A DNA stretch of 64,000 nucleotides, from contig NC_019962.1 in the NCBI RefSeq assembly GCF_000230735.2, positions 2,232,001 to 2,296,000 on the forward strand, in the 5' to 3' direction. A model generated the notes under the pieces. That model did not search any database and had not been told where the DNA came from. It was given only the letters and a program-made list of their open reading frames with translations. The translations under genes and the position numbers were made by a program. The DNA is from Natrinema pellirubrum DSM 15624 (GTDB taxonomy: Archaea; Halobacteriota; Halobacteria; Halobacteriales; Natrialbaceae). Positions 28,326 through 35,306 of this stretch are shown here, one piece after another. Numbering within the stretch: the stretch's first letter is position 1; each line of letters begins with the position of its first letter.

Positions 28326-29325
28326 GCGAATAAATTCGATCGAGATACGTTTCGCGAACCCGATCCCCCCAGTTGTGGGTGTAGGTGTCGATTATGTCAC
28401 TCGCAACGTCCCCGCGTAGATATTTAACTATCCCACGGTCACCGGTCCGGTCCCGCAGATGAGTGGTGAAGAAGTGCCGGAAATAATGCGGTGTCACGTT
28501 TTCTGCTGCCCCACCACCGGTACGGAACCAGCCGTAGTCCCTTGTATACTGTTCGACGATATGATGGACCGTATCGATCGTGAGCCGCTTGCCCCATCGT
28601 TCGACGGTTCCGACGAACAGCGGTTCACTTCGAGACATCGCTTCCGGTCGGATAGCGAGCCATCGAACCAGCGCAGTTTCGAGTTCGGAGTCGATCGGAA
28701 TGATCGTTTCTCGTTTACGCTTATTTGATGCTTTCCGGATTATTCCTCCGGATTCTTGAGCGTACGTGTGTTCAGCGGAGATATACAGTGAATTCGATTC
28801 ATCACTGATCTGTGCCCGTGGATTCCATGATCTCGCCTCGTGGTTGAGATGCAAATCGATCAGATCGATGTTACAGAGTTCGCCGGATCGGATCCCCGTT
28901 TTTAGCATCGTCAGTATGACCGCTCGATGCAGCGGATGGCGAACGGTTGCGACGAAATTACGCATCTCTTCGAGTGAAACGTCCCGACGGGAGGGGTTCG
29001 ATTCGATCGATTCGGACATCTCCTCTAGTACAAGCTCCATCGGGTTCTCATCGTGTCGTCCAACCCGTACTAGATAGCTGTAGAACCGGTTCAGGTACGA
29101 CGCATAGCTTGCAACGGTGCTTTCGGCATATTCCGAACGCAGTTCGTGTGTGAAGGCCATACAGTCCCTGTAGCTCGCCTCAGCCGGTGCTTTGCCGAAC
29201 CGCTCGTCGAGAAACTCATCGAATTCGAAGAGGACGCGCCGATAGGCTGCGGCGGTCCGCTCGTTACGACCGTGGTGTTCGATATCCTCGAGGAAATACT
29301 CGATCGGTTCGGATCCGTCAGTCAT
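28309..29325 (-). CDS. Tyrosine recombinase/integrase, lower-GC copy (intA)
   Basis: A 338-aa XerC/D-like recombinase. The core-binding domain (about 1-110) is followed by the catalytic domain with Arg146 (KTGIRSGEL), Lys204 (NKRKRETIIP), His280 and Arg283 (TPHYFRHFF) and nucleophile Tyr315 (DTYTHNWG). In the place of the second His/Trp (LGH in XerD) the protein has LRGD with Asp306. All other catalytic residues are present, so it should be active. The ATG at 29325 overlaps the upstream regulator stop by 8 bases (ATGACTGA), indicating coupling. intB (30152-31219) is a close relative with much higher GC. Confidence 0.92.
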   Translation of the reverse strand: MTDGSEPIEYFLEDIEHHGRNERTAAAYRRVLFEFDEFLDERFGKAPAEASYRDCMAFTHELRSEYAESTVASYASYLNRFYSYLVRVGRHDENPMELVLEEMSESIESNPSRRDVSLEEMRNFVATVRHPLHRAVILTMLKTGIRSGELCNIDLIDLHLNHEARSWNPRAQISDESNSLYISAEHTYAQESGGIIRKASNKRKRETIIPIDSELETALVRWLAIRPEAMSRSEPLFVGTVERWGKRLTIDTVHHIVEQYTRDYGWFRTGGGAAENVTPHYFRHFFTTHLRDRTGDRGIVKYLRGDVASDIIDTYTHNWGDRVRETYLDRIYSLTDHR

Positions 29326-29719
29326 TGGTAGCCCGAACGTAACCGCCATCCCGTCCGCTGTACCGGATGAGGTTTTCGTCCTGAAGTTCGCCTAATGCAG
29401 TATCGACTTCGTTCTCGATATCGTCGATCAGTTCATCTACTAACTCGTCCCAGTCGAGGACGGCTTCCCGTTCGATCGCTTCGAGGATTCGTTCCTGCAG
29501 ATCGTCGGTATCCGTCTGTGTTCGGGTACGGTCCCCTGCTTCCGTCTCGGTATCGATACCATTCAGCGACGGAATATCGAAATCGCGCCGACCCGCTTGC
29601 ACCATCGTCCGGACGAATTCACTTTGACTCATGTCGAGTTCGTCAGCGTGGTCGGCCCATTCCTCCTTTTGGTATCGTGGAACGTACGTTTTCACTGCAG
29701 TTCGATCGTCGTCTGCCAT
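29318..29719 (-). CDS. Ribbon-helix-helix plus winged-helix protein (DUF5805-like), partner of intA
   Basis: A 133-aa protein. The N-terminal RHH domain (about 6-46; TAVKTYVPRYQKEEWADHAD, then MSQSEFVRTMVQAGRRDF) is joined by an acidic/Thr linker to a C-terminal winged helix (about 72-130; LDWDELVDELIDDIENEVD, LIRYSGRDGGYV). It is likely a DNA-binding accessory factor or autoregulator of the recombinase operon. The family name is from recall. The gene overlaps intA, and a perfect 24-bp palindrome sits 44-67 bases upstream, just beyond the probable TATA box. The equivalent gene of the second module is broken. Confidence 0.85.
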   Translation of the reverse strand: MADDDRTAVKTYVPRYQKEEWADHADELDMSQSEFVRTMVQAGRRDFDIPSLNGIDTETEAGDRTRTQTDTDDLQERILEAIEREAVLDWDELVDELIDDIENEVDTALGELQDENLIRYSGRDGGYVRATND

Positions 29720-29762
29720 ACGCTCGAGATCGAATCGCTGTCACTTCAATCTATCCTATATT

Positions 29763-29786
29763 CACAAATAAGGATATTTATTTGTG
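29763..29786. promoter_or_regulatory. Perfect 9-6-9 palindrome in the int intergenic region
   Basis: CACAAATAA (29763-29771), GGATAT (29772-29777), TTATTTGTG (29778-29786). The arms are perfect inverted repeats. The layout resembles an RHH operator, and also a Xer-type recombination site with a 6-bp centre. A further exact CACAAATAA copy lies at 29869-29877, near the start of the broken partner of intB. Confidence 0.7.
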
Positions 29787-29868
29787 TGTCTGCTACCGTC
29801 AAAGCGCCGCCCTCTCGAGATTAGTTGTCTATATGGGACTACTCTCGGACAGTGAATAGTAATAGATA

Positions 29869-29880
29869 CACAAATAATAT
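29869..29880. repeat. Third CACAAATAA copy, before the intB module
   Basis: The nine-base arm of the palindrome at 29763-29786 recurs here exactly in the plus orientation, followed by TATTT. It lies about 60 bases upstream of the ATG at 29938. It fits a second half-site for the same protein. Confidence 0.5.
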
Positions 29881-29937
29881 TTACCGAGGGTCGGATCGAC
29901 TCCAGTGGTCAGCAGCAAAGTCATCGGAACCACAACC

Positions 29938-30162
29938 ATGTTTCTCAGCTCTGACCCTGGGGGTAACGCCCTCGAAACACAGGTCCTCGAATTACTGGAA
30001 TCCGACACGTACTCCTGAGACGAACTCCTCGAGGCGGTCGCCGACGACATCGAGTCGCGACTGGACGAGACCCTCGAGGAGTTACAGGCGGCCAACCGGA
30101 TTCGATACAGCGGTCGCCACGGCGGATACACGGTCGTCGACGGTGATGGCGATGGCGACTGA
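29938..30162 (+). pseudogene. Broken winged-helix partner gene of intB (in-frame TGA)
   Basis: In this frame the sequence reads ALETQVLELLESDTYS, then a TGA stop, then DELLEAVADDIESRLDETLE and ANRIRYSGRHGGYTVVDGD. It aligns with the C-terminal winged helix of the intA partner (VLDWDELVDELIDDIENEVD, LIRYSGRDGGYV). The stop stands exactly where that protein has Trp, so a single TGG-to-TGA change explains it. No RHH domain is present upstream. The remaining frame runs to a stop overlapping the intB start by 11 bases, as in the intact pair. A sequencing error is possible, but the missing N-terminus favours real decay. Confidence 0.75.
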
Positions 30163-31219
30163 ACCGACCGCCGAGGCCCCCGAGGACGTGACCGACCCCA
30201 TCGCGTACTTCCTCGACGACCAACGGTACCACGGCAAGAGCGAGCGCACCCTCGAGGCCTACGACCGGGTGTTGCGCCGGTTCGAGTCCTTTCTCCTCGA
30301 GCGGTTCGATACCGATGCGACCGGCGCGGCGGGGCGTCGGGAGTGTATGGCCTGGATTCACTCGCTGCGCGGCGAGTTCGAATCCAGTACGATCGCGACC
30401 TACGCCTCCTATCTCAACCGGTTTTACGAGTACATGACCCGCGTCGGTGTCTTCGACGACAACCCGATGGCACTGGTCATGGAGGAGTTGTCCGAGTCGA
30501 TCGAGACGAACCCCACGCGGCGGGACATTTCGATCGCCGAAATGCGGTCGTTCGTCGACGGGATCGCCCACCCGCTCGAGCGGGCCGTCGTCGTCACCCT
30601 CTTGAAGACCGGGATGCGGGTCGGCGAACTGTGTAACCTCGATCTGCGGGATCTCCACCTCGAGACGCCCCCAGTCGACCTCGAGTGGACCCCGCGGGTC
30701 GGCCTCGAGCAGCGGCCGGCGTCGCTGTTCGTGTCGTCGGAGCCGGCCCGCGGCACCACAGTCAACGGCGAGGAGCGGACGGCCTCGAACAAGCGAAAGC
30801 GCGAGACGGTCGTCCCCGTCGACGAGGAACTTCGCCGGGTCCTGTGTGAGTGGCTGGCGATCCGACCGGACGCAGTCTCGCCGGCGCGACTGCTCTTTCT
30901 CGACACTCGCGATTCCTGGGGCCAGCGGCTCACGCCGTCGGACGTCCGCTATATCGTCGAGAAACACGCTCGAGAACGGGGCTGGTACCGAACCGGCGGC
31001 GGGACCGAGGAGAACGTGACGCCACACTACTTCCGGCATTTCTTCACCACCCATCTGCGGGACCGAACCGGCGATCGCGGGATCGTCCAGTATCTCCGGG
31101 GCGACGTCGCTGGCGACGTGATCGACACCTACACCCACAACTGGGGCGATCGAGTCCGCGAGACGTATCTCGACAGTATCTATTCCGTCACTGGTCGAGA
31201 GTCGAGTGCCGGCGTATGA
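30152..31219 (+). CDS. Tyrosine recombinase/integrase, high-GC copy (intB)
   Basis: A 355-aa XerC/D-like recombinase, closely related to intA: DPIAYFLDDQRYHGKSERTL in the core-binding domain, KTGMRVGEL with the catalytic Arg, NKRKRETVVP with the Lys, TPHYFRHFFTTHLRDRTGDR with His and Arg, and IDTYTHNWGDRVRETYL with the Tyr. As in intA, LRGD replaces LGH. GC is high (60-78% in sampled lines), as in the host chromosome. The ATG at 30152 is chosen because ATGGCGACTGA overlaps the partner's stop, mirroring the intA junction; ATG at 30146 is an alternative. It is probably functional, although its partner gene is broken. Confidence 0.92.
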   Translation: MATEPTAEAPEDVTDPIAYFLDDQRYHGKSERTLEAYDRVLRRFESFLLERFDTDATGAAGRRECMAWIHSLRGEFESSTIATYASYLNRFYEYMTRVGVFDDNPMALVMEELSESIETNPTRRDISIAEMRSFVDGIAHPLERAVVVTLLKTGMRVGELCNLDLRDLHLETPPVDLEWTPRVGLEQRPASLFVSSEPARGTTVNGEERTASNKRKRETVVPVDEELRRVLCEWLAIRPDAVSPARLLFLDTRDSWGQRLTPSDVRYIVEKHARERGWYRTGGGTEENVTPHYFRHFFTTHLRDRTGDRGIVQYLRGDVAGDVIDTYTHNWGDRVRETYLDSIYSVTGRESSAGV

Positions 31220-31525
31220 GTGATCGGCAAATCCGTTTTAGTCGCTCATATCGCTGGATATCGGCATTTCGGCGTTACAAGTCTTGACTTGATCGGGACT
31301 CTAAGTCGAATAACAACTACTGTAGTACTCAAATAGCCTGGTTCGAACCAGTCATGTATATCGTATATCGCTATACTGATTTGCCACCCTCGGTGGGACC
31401 ATCGTGTCCCGCGGTTTGGTCACGAGAAGGGATCGTCTCATTGCTTCAGTAGCCGTTTCCGACGCTCGAGTCACCCCGGCCGAAAATGAGGTGATTATTT
31501 CACCCTCGCTAACACGACGACTGGT
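31220..31525. promoter_or_regulatory. Intergenic region with palindromes and promoter of the secreted protein
   Basis: This 306-base stretch holds no gene. Visible are the palindrome CTGGTTCGAACCAG (31338-31351), a small hairpin CCACC-CTC-GGTGG (about 31386), and GGTGA-TTATT-TCACC (31490-31504). The last one encloses a TATA-like box about 28 bases before the ATG at 31526, the position of a repressor site. Confidence 0.5.
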
Positions 31526-32044
31526 ATGGCCCGCCGACGGACGATTGCCCTCCTTGCCGGCCTGGTCCTCCTCAGTGGACTCTCCGTGGTCGGCGGTGCG
31601 ATGATCGACGCACCGCCGACGCTGACGGTCGAGAACGATGACAATACGACGTATCGAGTGACCGCCTACACTGCCGAGAACAGAGAGACGGCGTTGCTCA
31701 TGAACTTCGCAGTCACTACCGAGGACGGCGAGCGACGGCTCACGATGCTCTCCCAGTTAGTCTGGCCAGAGGGGTTCCGAAACGCGACGCTGGTCGACGA
31801 CGGCATTCCGACGCAGCAAATCACCGTCGAGCCGGGTGACGAGGTGACGACGACCGTCGACGGATGGACGCCGGGCAACGTCACGGTCTACCTCGTCGAA
31901 GACCTCGACGATAACGAGACGCACGTCCAGACGACCATCAAAAGCTGTACTCGGCGACAACAGGAACACAGTCTGACGCTCGAGGAAGACGGTGCCGCCG
32001 GCTCCTCGACCTGCGCATCCAACATCGGCTTGTTGCTTCCCTGA
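31526..32044 (+). CDS. Secreted protein, unknown function
   Basis: A 172-aa protein with an N-terminal signal or anchor helix (about 5-25, ALLAGLVLLSGLSVVGGAM) followed by an extracytoplasmic beta-rich domain with repeated Thr/Val strands and N-glycosylation-type Asn-x-Thr sites (for example NNT and NVT). Two cysteines near the end (CTRRQ and TCASN) could form a disulfide. No family was recognised. It is convergent with the membrane-protein gene that follows. The candidate operator over its TATA box suggests regulated expression. Confidence 0.65.
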   Translation: MARRRTIALLAGLVLLSGLSVVGGAMIDAPPTLTVENDDNTTYRVTAYTAENRETALLMNFAVTTEDGERRLTMLSQLVWPEGFRNATLVDDGIPTQQITVEPGDEVTTTVDGWTPGNVTVYLVEDLDDNETHVQTTIKSCTRRQQEHSLTLEEDGAAGSSTCASNIGLLLP

Positions 32045-32139
32045 TCGAATCGGCCGAGAGTGTCCGGGTTCGTCGCTGGAGAACGAATCGAACTGCACGC
32101 CTCGAACGGCCGCAGTGTGTACGAAGCCCACCTGATAGC

Positions 32140-32952
32140 TTACTCGCCGTGTCGACTGGCCGTTGCCGCGTTCCCCGCGTTACCGATCAGAACGGCGATC
32201 GAGACGGCTTGCACGGGTGCGACGACAGCGGTACTCAGGAATCCGCCCGCAACCGGGACCTGTGCGAGCGCCCAGGACGTGAATCCGAACAGGACGATGA
32301 GCAGGAGGACGGGCCATCGACGACCTCGAGGTTCCCGTACGCTCTTGCCGAGCGCTGTCGCGAGCGACTGGCCGACCACCAAAAAGCCGGGGAAGAGAAA
32401 GAGGTGGATTCCGACGAGGGCAGCGACGACGATCGCTAGCGCACCGAGGGGAAGACTCCCGATCTCGAGGGATGGAGACCCGAACAGCTGTGGGAGAAGC
32501 GAGATCACCAAGAGGAGTCCGAGATACCGAGCGAGCGAATCGAGACGCCGTTCAGCGTTCAGAGCGCGCGTAATCGTCACCCAGCCGGCGATACCGAGCG
32601 CCAGTACGACGAGCAATTCGAGGGCGACAGCGCCGACGAGATACGGCAACTGGAAGTCGATGAACGCACCAATACGTCTGATCGTTCGGGGGGTTCCTTG
32701 CGGGATGATCGAATACTGGACGCTGATCATCTGTCCGAGCGAGTCCGGCGTCGTTGCCGGAAGGGGGTCCCACTGACGGAGCAAGTCGGCGAGCGCGACG
32801 AGTACGCCGGCGACCGCGTACGGGACGACGAGTACCGGATCGCGGCGGATGCGGACAATCGTTGCTCGCAAGATGGCTCCGGCCCGTAGTCCGGGTGGTT
32901 TCGTCGACGCCGAGGGGTCGGCGGTCGGATCGTCGCCCGGTTCGACAGTCAT
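32140..32952 (-). CDS. Polytopic membrane protein, unknown function
   Basis: A 270-aa protein with about six hydrophobic helices in three pairs, preceded by a 25-residue acidic cytoplasmic tail and a basic stretch RATIVRIRRDP typical of haloarchaeal DUF-type membrane proteins that resemble glycerophosphoryl diester phosphodiesterase membrane domains. No catalytic residues are recognised. Its start overlaps the end of the PQQ-propeller gene by 4 bases (ATGA), so the two are co-translated and may work at the same place in the envelope. Confidence 0.7.
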   Translation of the reverse strand: MTVEPGDDPTADPSASTKPPGLRAGAILRATIVRIRRDPVLVVPYAVAGVLVALADLLRQWDPLPATTPDSLGQMISVQYSIIPQGTPRTIRRIGAFIDFQLPYLVGAVALELLVVLALGIAGWVTITRALNAERRLDSLARYLGLLLVISLLPQLFGSPSLEIGSLPLGALAIVVAALVGIHLFLFPGFLVVGQSLATALGKSVREPRGRRWPVLLLIVLFGFTSWALAQVPVAGGFLSTAVVAPVQAVSIAVLIGNAGNAATASRHGE

Positions 32953-34163
32953 GTCGCTTCCTCCAAGGCGATGACCCGCTTCCGATTGGCAGCGTAGAGA
33001 ACGCCGTCACCGACGATCGGGGTCGAAAGCGGAACTTGCGACGGCTGGTACTCGAACCGCTGCTCGCCGGAGGCGGCGTCGATGGCGACCAGCGAAAACC
33101 CCGACTGGACCGCGTACACGACGCCGTCAGCTACGACCGGCGATGTCTTCCCGTCGAACGGTGCTGTCCACAACGGCTCCCCCGTCTCGAGGTCGTATGC
33201 GTGCATCGACCCCTGTTCGTCGGCGAAGAAGACGGTCTCGTCGGCCACCGCCGGTACGCTCTCGGTGATGTTTCCGTCGTGGGTCCGCTTCCACAGGCGA
33301 TCCCCGCTGGTCGCGTCGAGCAACCGGATATCGTTGCGAGTTGGGACGACGATTCCCGAATCGGTCGCTACGGGTGCGAGAACCGTTTGTTCGTCGAGTT
33401 TTCGCTGCCAGCGCGTTGCTCCCGTTTCGGCGTCGTAAGCGGTCACCTGCCAGGGCCAGTTCGTCACGAAGACGAGCCCATCCATCACGGCGGGCCTGTT
33501 GAACGCGGCGCTCACCTTGTCGTCCTCGTGATGAGTGTTGCGCCACAGAACTCGGCCGTCGTCCGGATCGAGCGCCGCGATCGAATTCGTTCCGGGGATC
33601 GGGGTGTAGATCGTCCCGTCGGCGGCGACCGGGGTTGCCGGATCGGCGGGGCCGAAGAAGCCAGGACCGGGCGACTGCGGCCCCGCCCATCGCTCGGTGC
33701 CGACCGATCGATTCAGCAACGGAACGTCCAGGCCACCTCCGGCGTTCATCCCGAAGACGCCGGAGGGTGCGGTCACTGCGAGCGTATCGGTGTCGTAGAC
33801 CGACGTTCGGGCACGGGCGAGACTCGACTGATACGGACCGGGCTCGCCGAACCGCCGGGCTCCCGTGTCGGCGTCCAGCGCGAGCAGGCCGTTCCCCGCG
33901 GCGTAGATCGTATCGTCCCGACGAATCGGCGGGGCCGTCCCGCGAAACCAGTCGGTCGTGTCGTGTTCCCAACCGACCTCGACACCGTCTTTCGGTCCGA
34001 CTGCAGCGGGATTGTGTCCGGTTCCGGCGGAGTCGTACCGGTTCATCGGCCACTCGACAGTGGCCGCCGAATCGGACTCCCTGCCGCTGGTACCGAACGC
34101 GACGATCGAACCGGCGACCGTGAGTCCGACCGCTTCGAGAACCCGGCGTCTAGAGGGGACCAT
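32949..34163 (-). CDS. PQQ-like beta-propeller protein with Tat signal
   Basis: A 404-aa exported protein. It begins VPSRRRVLEAVGLTVAGSI, a twin-arginine signal, followed by a mature part made of PQQ-type repeats: GDRLWKRTHDGNITESVPAV, TGEPLWTAPFDGKTSPVVAD and SGEQRFEYQPSQVPLSTPIV are successive blades. Each repeat has the tryptophan-docking pattern. Such proteins act as scaffolds or assembly factors (BamB-like); enzyme activity is unlikely because no PQQ-dehydrogenase residues are seen. It is co-transcribed with the downstream membrane protein. Confidence 0.82.
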   Translation of the reverse strand: MVPSRRRVLEAVGLTVAGSIVAFGTSGRESDSAATVEWPMNRYDSAGTGHNPAAVGPKDGVEVGWEHDTTDWFRGTAPPIRRDDTIYAAGNGLLALDADTGARRFGEPGPYQSSLARARTSVYDTDTLAVTAPSGVFGMNAGGGLDVPLLNRSVGTERWAGPQSPGPGFFGPADPATPVAADGTIYTPIPGTNSIAALDPDDGRVLWRNTHHEDDKVSAAFNRPAVMDGLVFVTNWPWQVTAYDAETGATRWQRKLDEQTVLAPVATDSGIVVPTRNDIRLLDATSGDRLWKRTHDGNITESVPAVADETVFFADEQGSMHAYDLETGEPLWTAPFDGKTSPVVADGVVYAVQSGFSLVAIDAASGEQRFEYQPSQVPLSTPIVGDGVLYAANRKRVIALEEAT

Positions 34164-34322
34164 TACGACGACCCTTCGGCGGGGCGTGTATAATTCTTGA
34201 CGGTATCCGTTCGAAAAGACCGGCGGAACGGATCTATCGCTTTGCTCGACCCCACGCCGAACGCGAGACGGTTCGCTTGGACCGATGCTGAACGAGGCGG
34301 CCGAGCGGCACCTCCCCGGACG

Positions 34323-35249
34323 CTACTGACCGACAGCGAGTTCGGTCTCGAGATCCTTTCCGTTCAACAACGAGCGGACGAACGCGACCGTCTCGGTCGT
34401 CTCGGCGGTGTTTTCCAGCAACACGGTTTCGCTGGGGAACAGTTGCTCGCCGAGCAGGAGGCCGTGATCGCGTGCGGTCGAGCCGGTCACGGTCAGGTAG
34501 ACACCGAGGCCCGTCTCCGCGATCGCTGCCTCCTCTTCGCGACCCTCCTCGGGGTAGCGAAACTCGATGCCCTCGAGCGCTCGGGTTCCAAGCACTGCCT
34601 GGACGAGCCGTTCGTATCGCGGTTCGATACAGAGGGGTCCTTCGTACGCCTCGAGGAAGTCCCGATCGAGCGAGCCGGAAGAGGGTGCGACATCGGGCGT
34701 CGCCAGCAGCGTGTGATAGACGGTATCGCCCATTCCGGTGACGACCTGCACGTCGGTATCCGCGGGGTTGATCCGGGCGTTGATGTCGGCGATCCGGTTC
34801 AGCGGCTCCGCTCGGAGTTCGACGACCTCCTCGAGAACCAGATCGGCACTGTCGAACCCGAGGGCGAACTCGTGAGTCCGGAGCGACCGGAACGGTTCCT
34901 CGCGACCCACGAGTTGGATCGCCGCGCCGTCGGGTGCGCTCTCGACGTGGGAAAGCGGGATCGTGACGCTATCGAAGACGATCCGACGGGGCTTGCCGGC
35001 ACGGTCGTCACGCAAGAGCGTGTATTCGGGCGCGGTCGGATCGTCGACGGTGCTGTAGGCGGCGAGACGATGGTAAACGTCCTCCTCGTCGGGGTCGATC
35101 GTCCCCTTCGTGAGCGCCTTTTCGTGGCGAAGCGTCGACGTGATATCGTCCGCGAGGTCGGGAACGTCGAGCCGGTCGGCCAGTCGATCCAGTACCGACT
35201 CGAGCGGTCGTCCCTTTCGCGGCACAGCGATCGGTATCGTCTCGCCCAT
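34323..35249 (-). CDS. Uncharacterised haloarchaeal protein
   Basis: A 308-aa soluble protein. The start IPIAVPRKGRPLESVLDRLA is reminiscent of ATP phosphoribosyltransferase (HisG, which has ALPNKGR), and HEFALGFDSADLVLEEVVEL might correspond to a ligand-binding-fold segment. The rest does not match HisG clearly, so I do not assign that function. A related periplasmic-binding-like fold is a reasonable guess. The flanking genes are a propeller protein and the long acidic protein, neither informative. Confidence 0.55.
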   Translation of the reverse strand: MGETIPIAVPRKGRPLESVLDRLADRLDVPDLADDITSTLRHEKALTKGTIDPDEEDVYHRLAAYSTVDDPTAPEYTLLRDDRAGKPRRIVFDSVTIPLSHVESAPDGAAIQLVGREEPFRSLRTHEFALGFDSADLVLEEVVELRAEPLNRIADINARINPADTDVQVVTGMGDTVYHTLLATPDVAPSSGSLDRDFLEAYEGPLCIEPRYERLVQAVLGTRALEGIEFRYPEEGREEEAAIAETGLGVYLTVTGSTARDHGLLLGEQLFPSETVLLENTAETTETVAFVRSLLNGKDLETELAVGQ

Positions 35250-35306
35250 CGAGCGACTGTCGACCGGCGACGGATAAACGAGTTGTGTTTCCGAGGCGAG
35301 ACGCCG

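Noticed and set aside
29980-30020. TGA in the intB partner as a selenocysteine or recoding site
   Set aside because: The aligned residue is Trp, the RHH domain is missing, and haloarchaea are not known to use UGA as a sense codon.
31338-31351. CTGGTTCGAACCAG as an att site made of a tRNA end behind intB
   Set aside because: The T-arm geometry fails, no tRNA gene is nearby and no second copy was seen that would mark the other end of an integrated element.
34323-35249. Identification as HisG
   Set aside because: Only the first 20 residues resemble HisG; the PRPP and ATP site residues could not be found. Left as uncharacterised.
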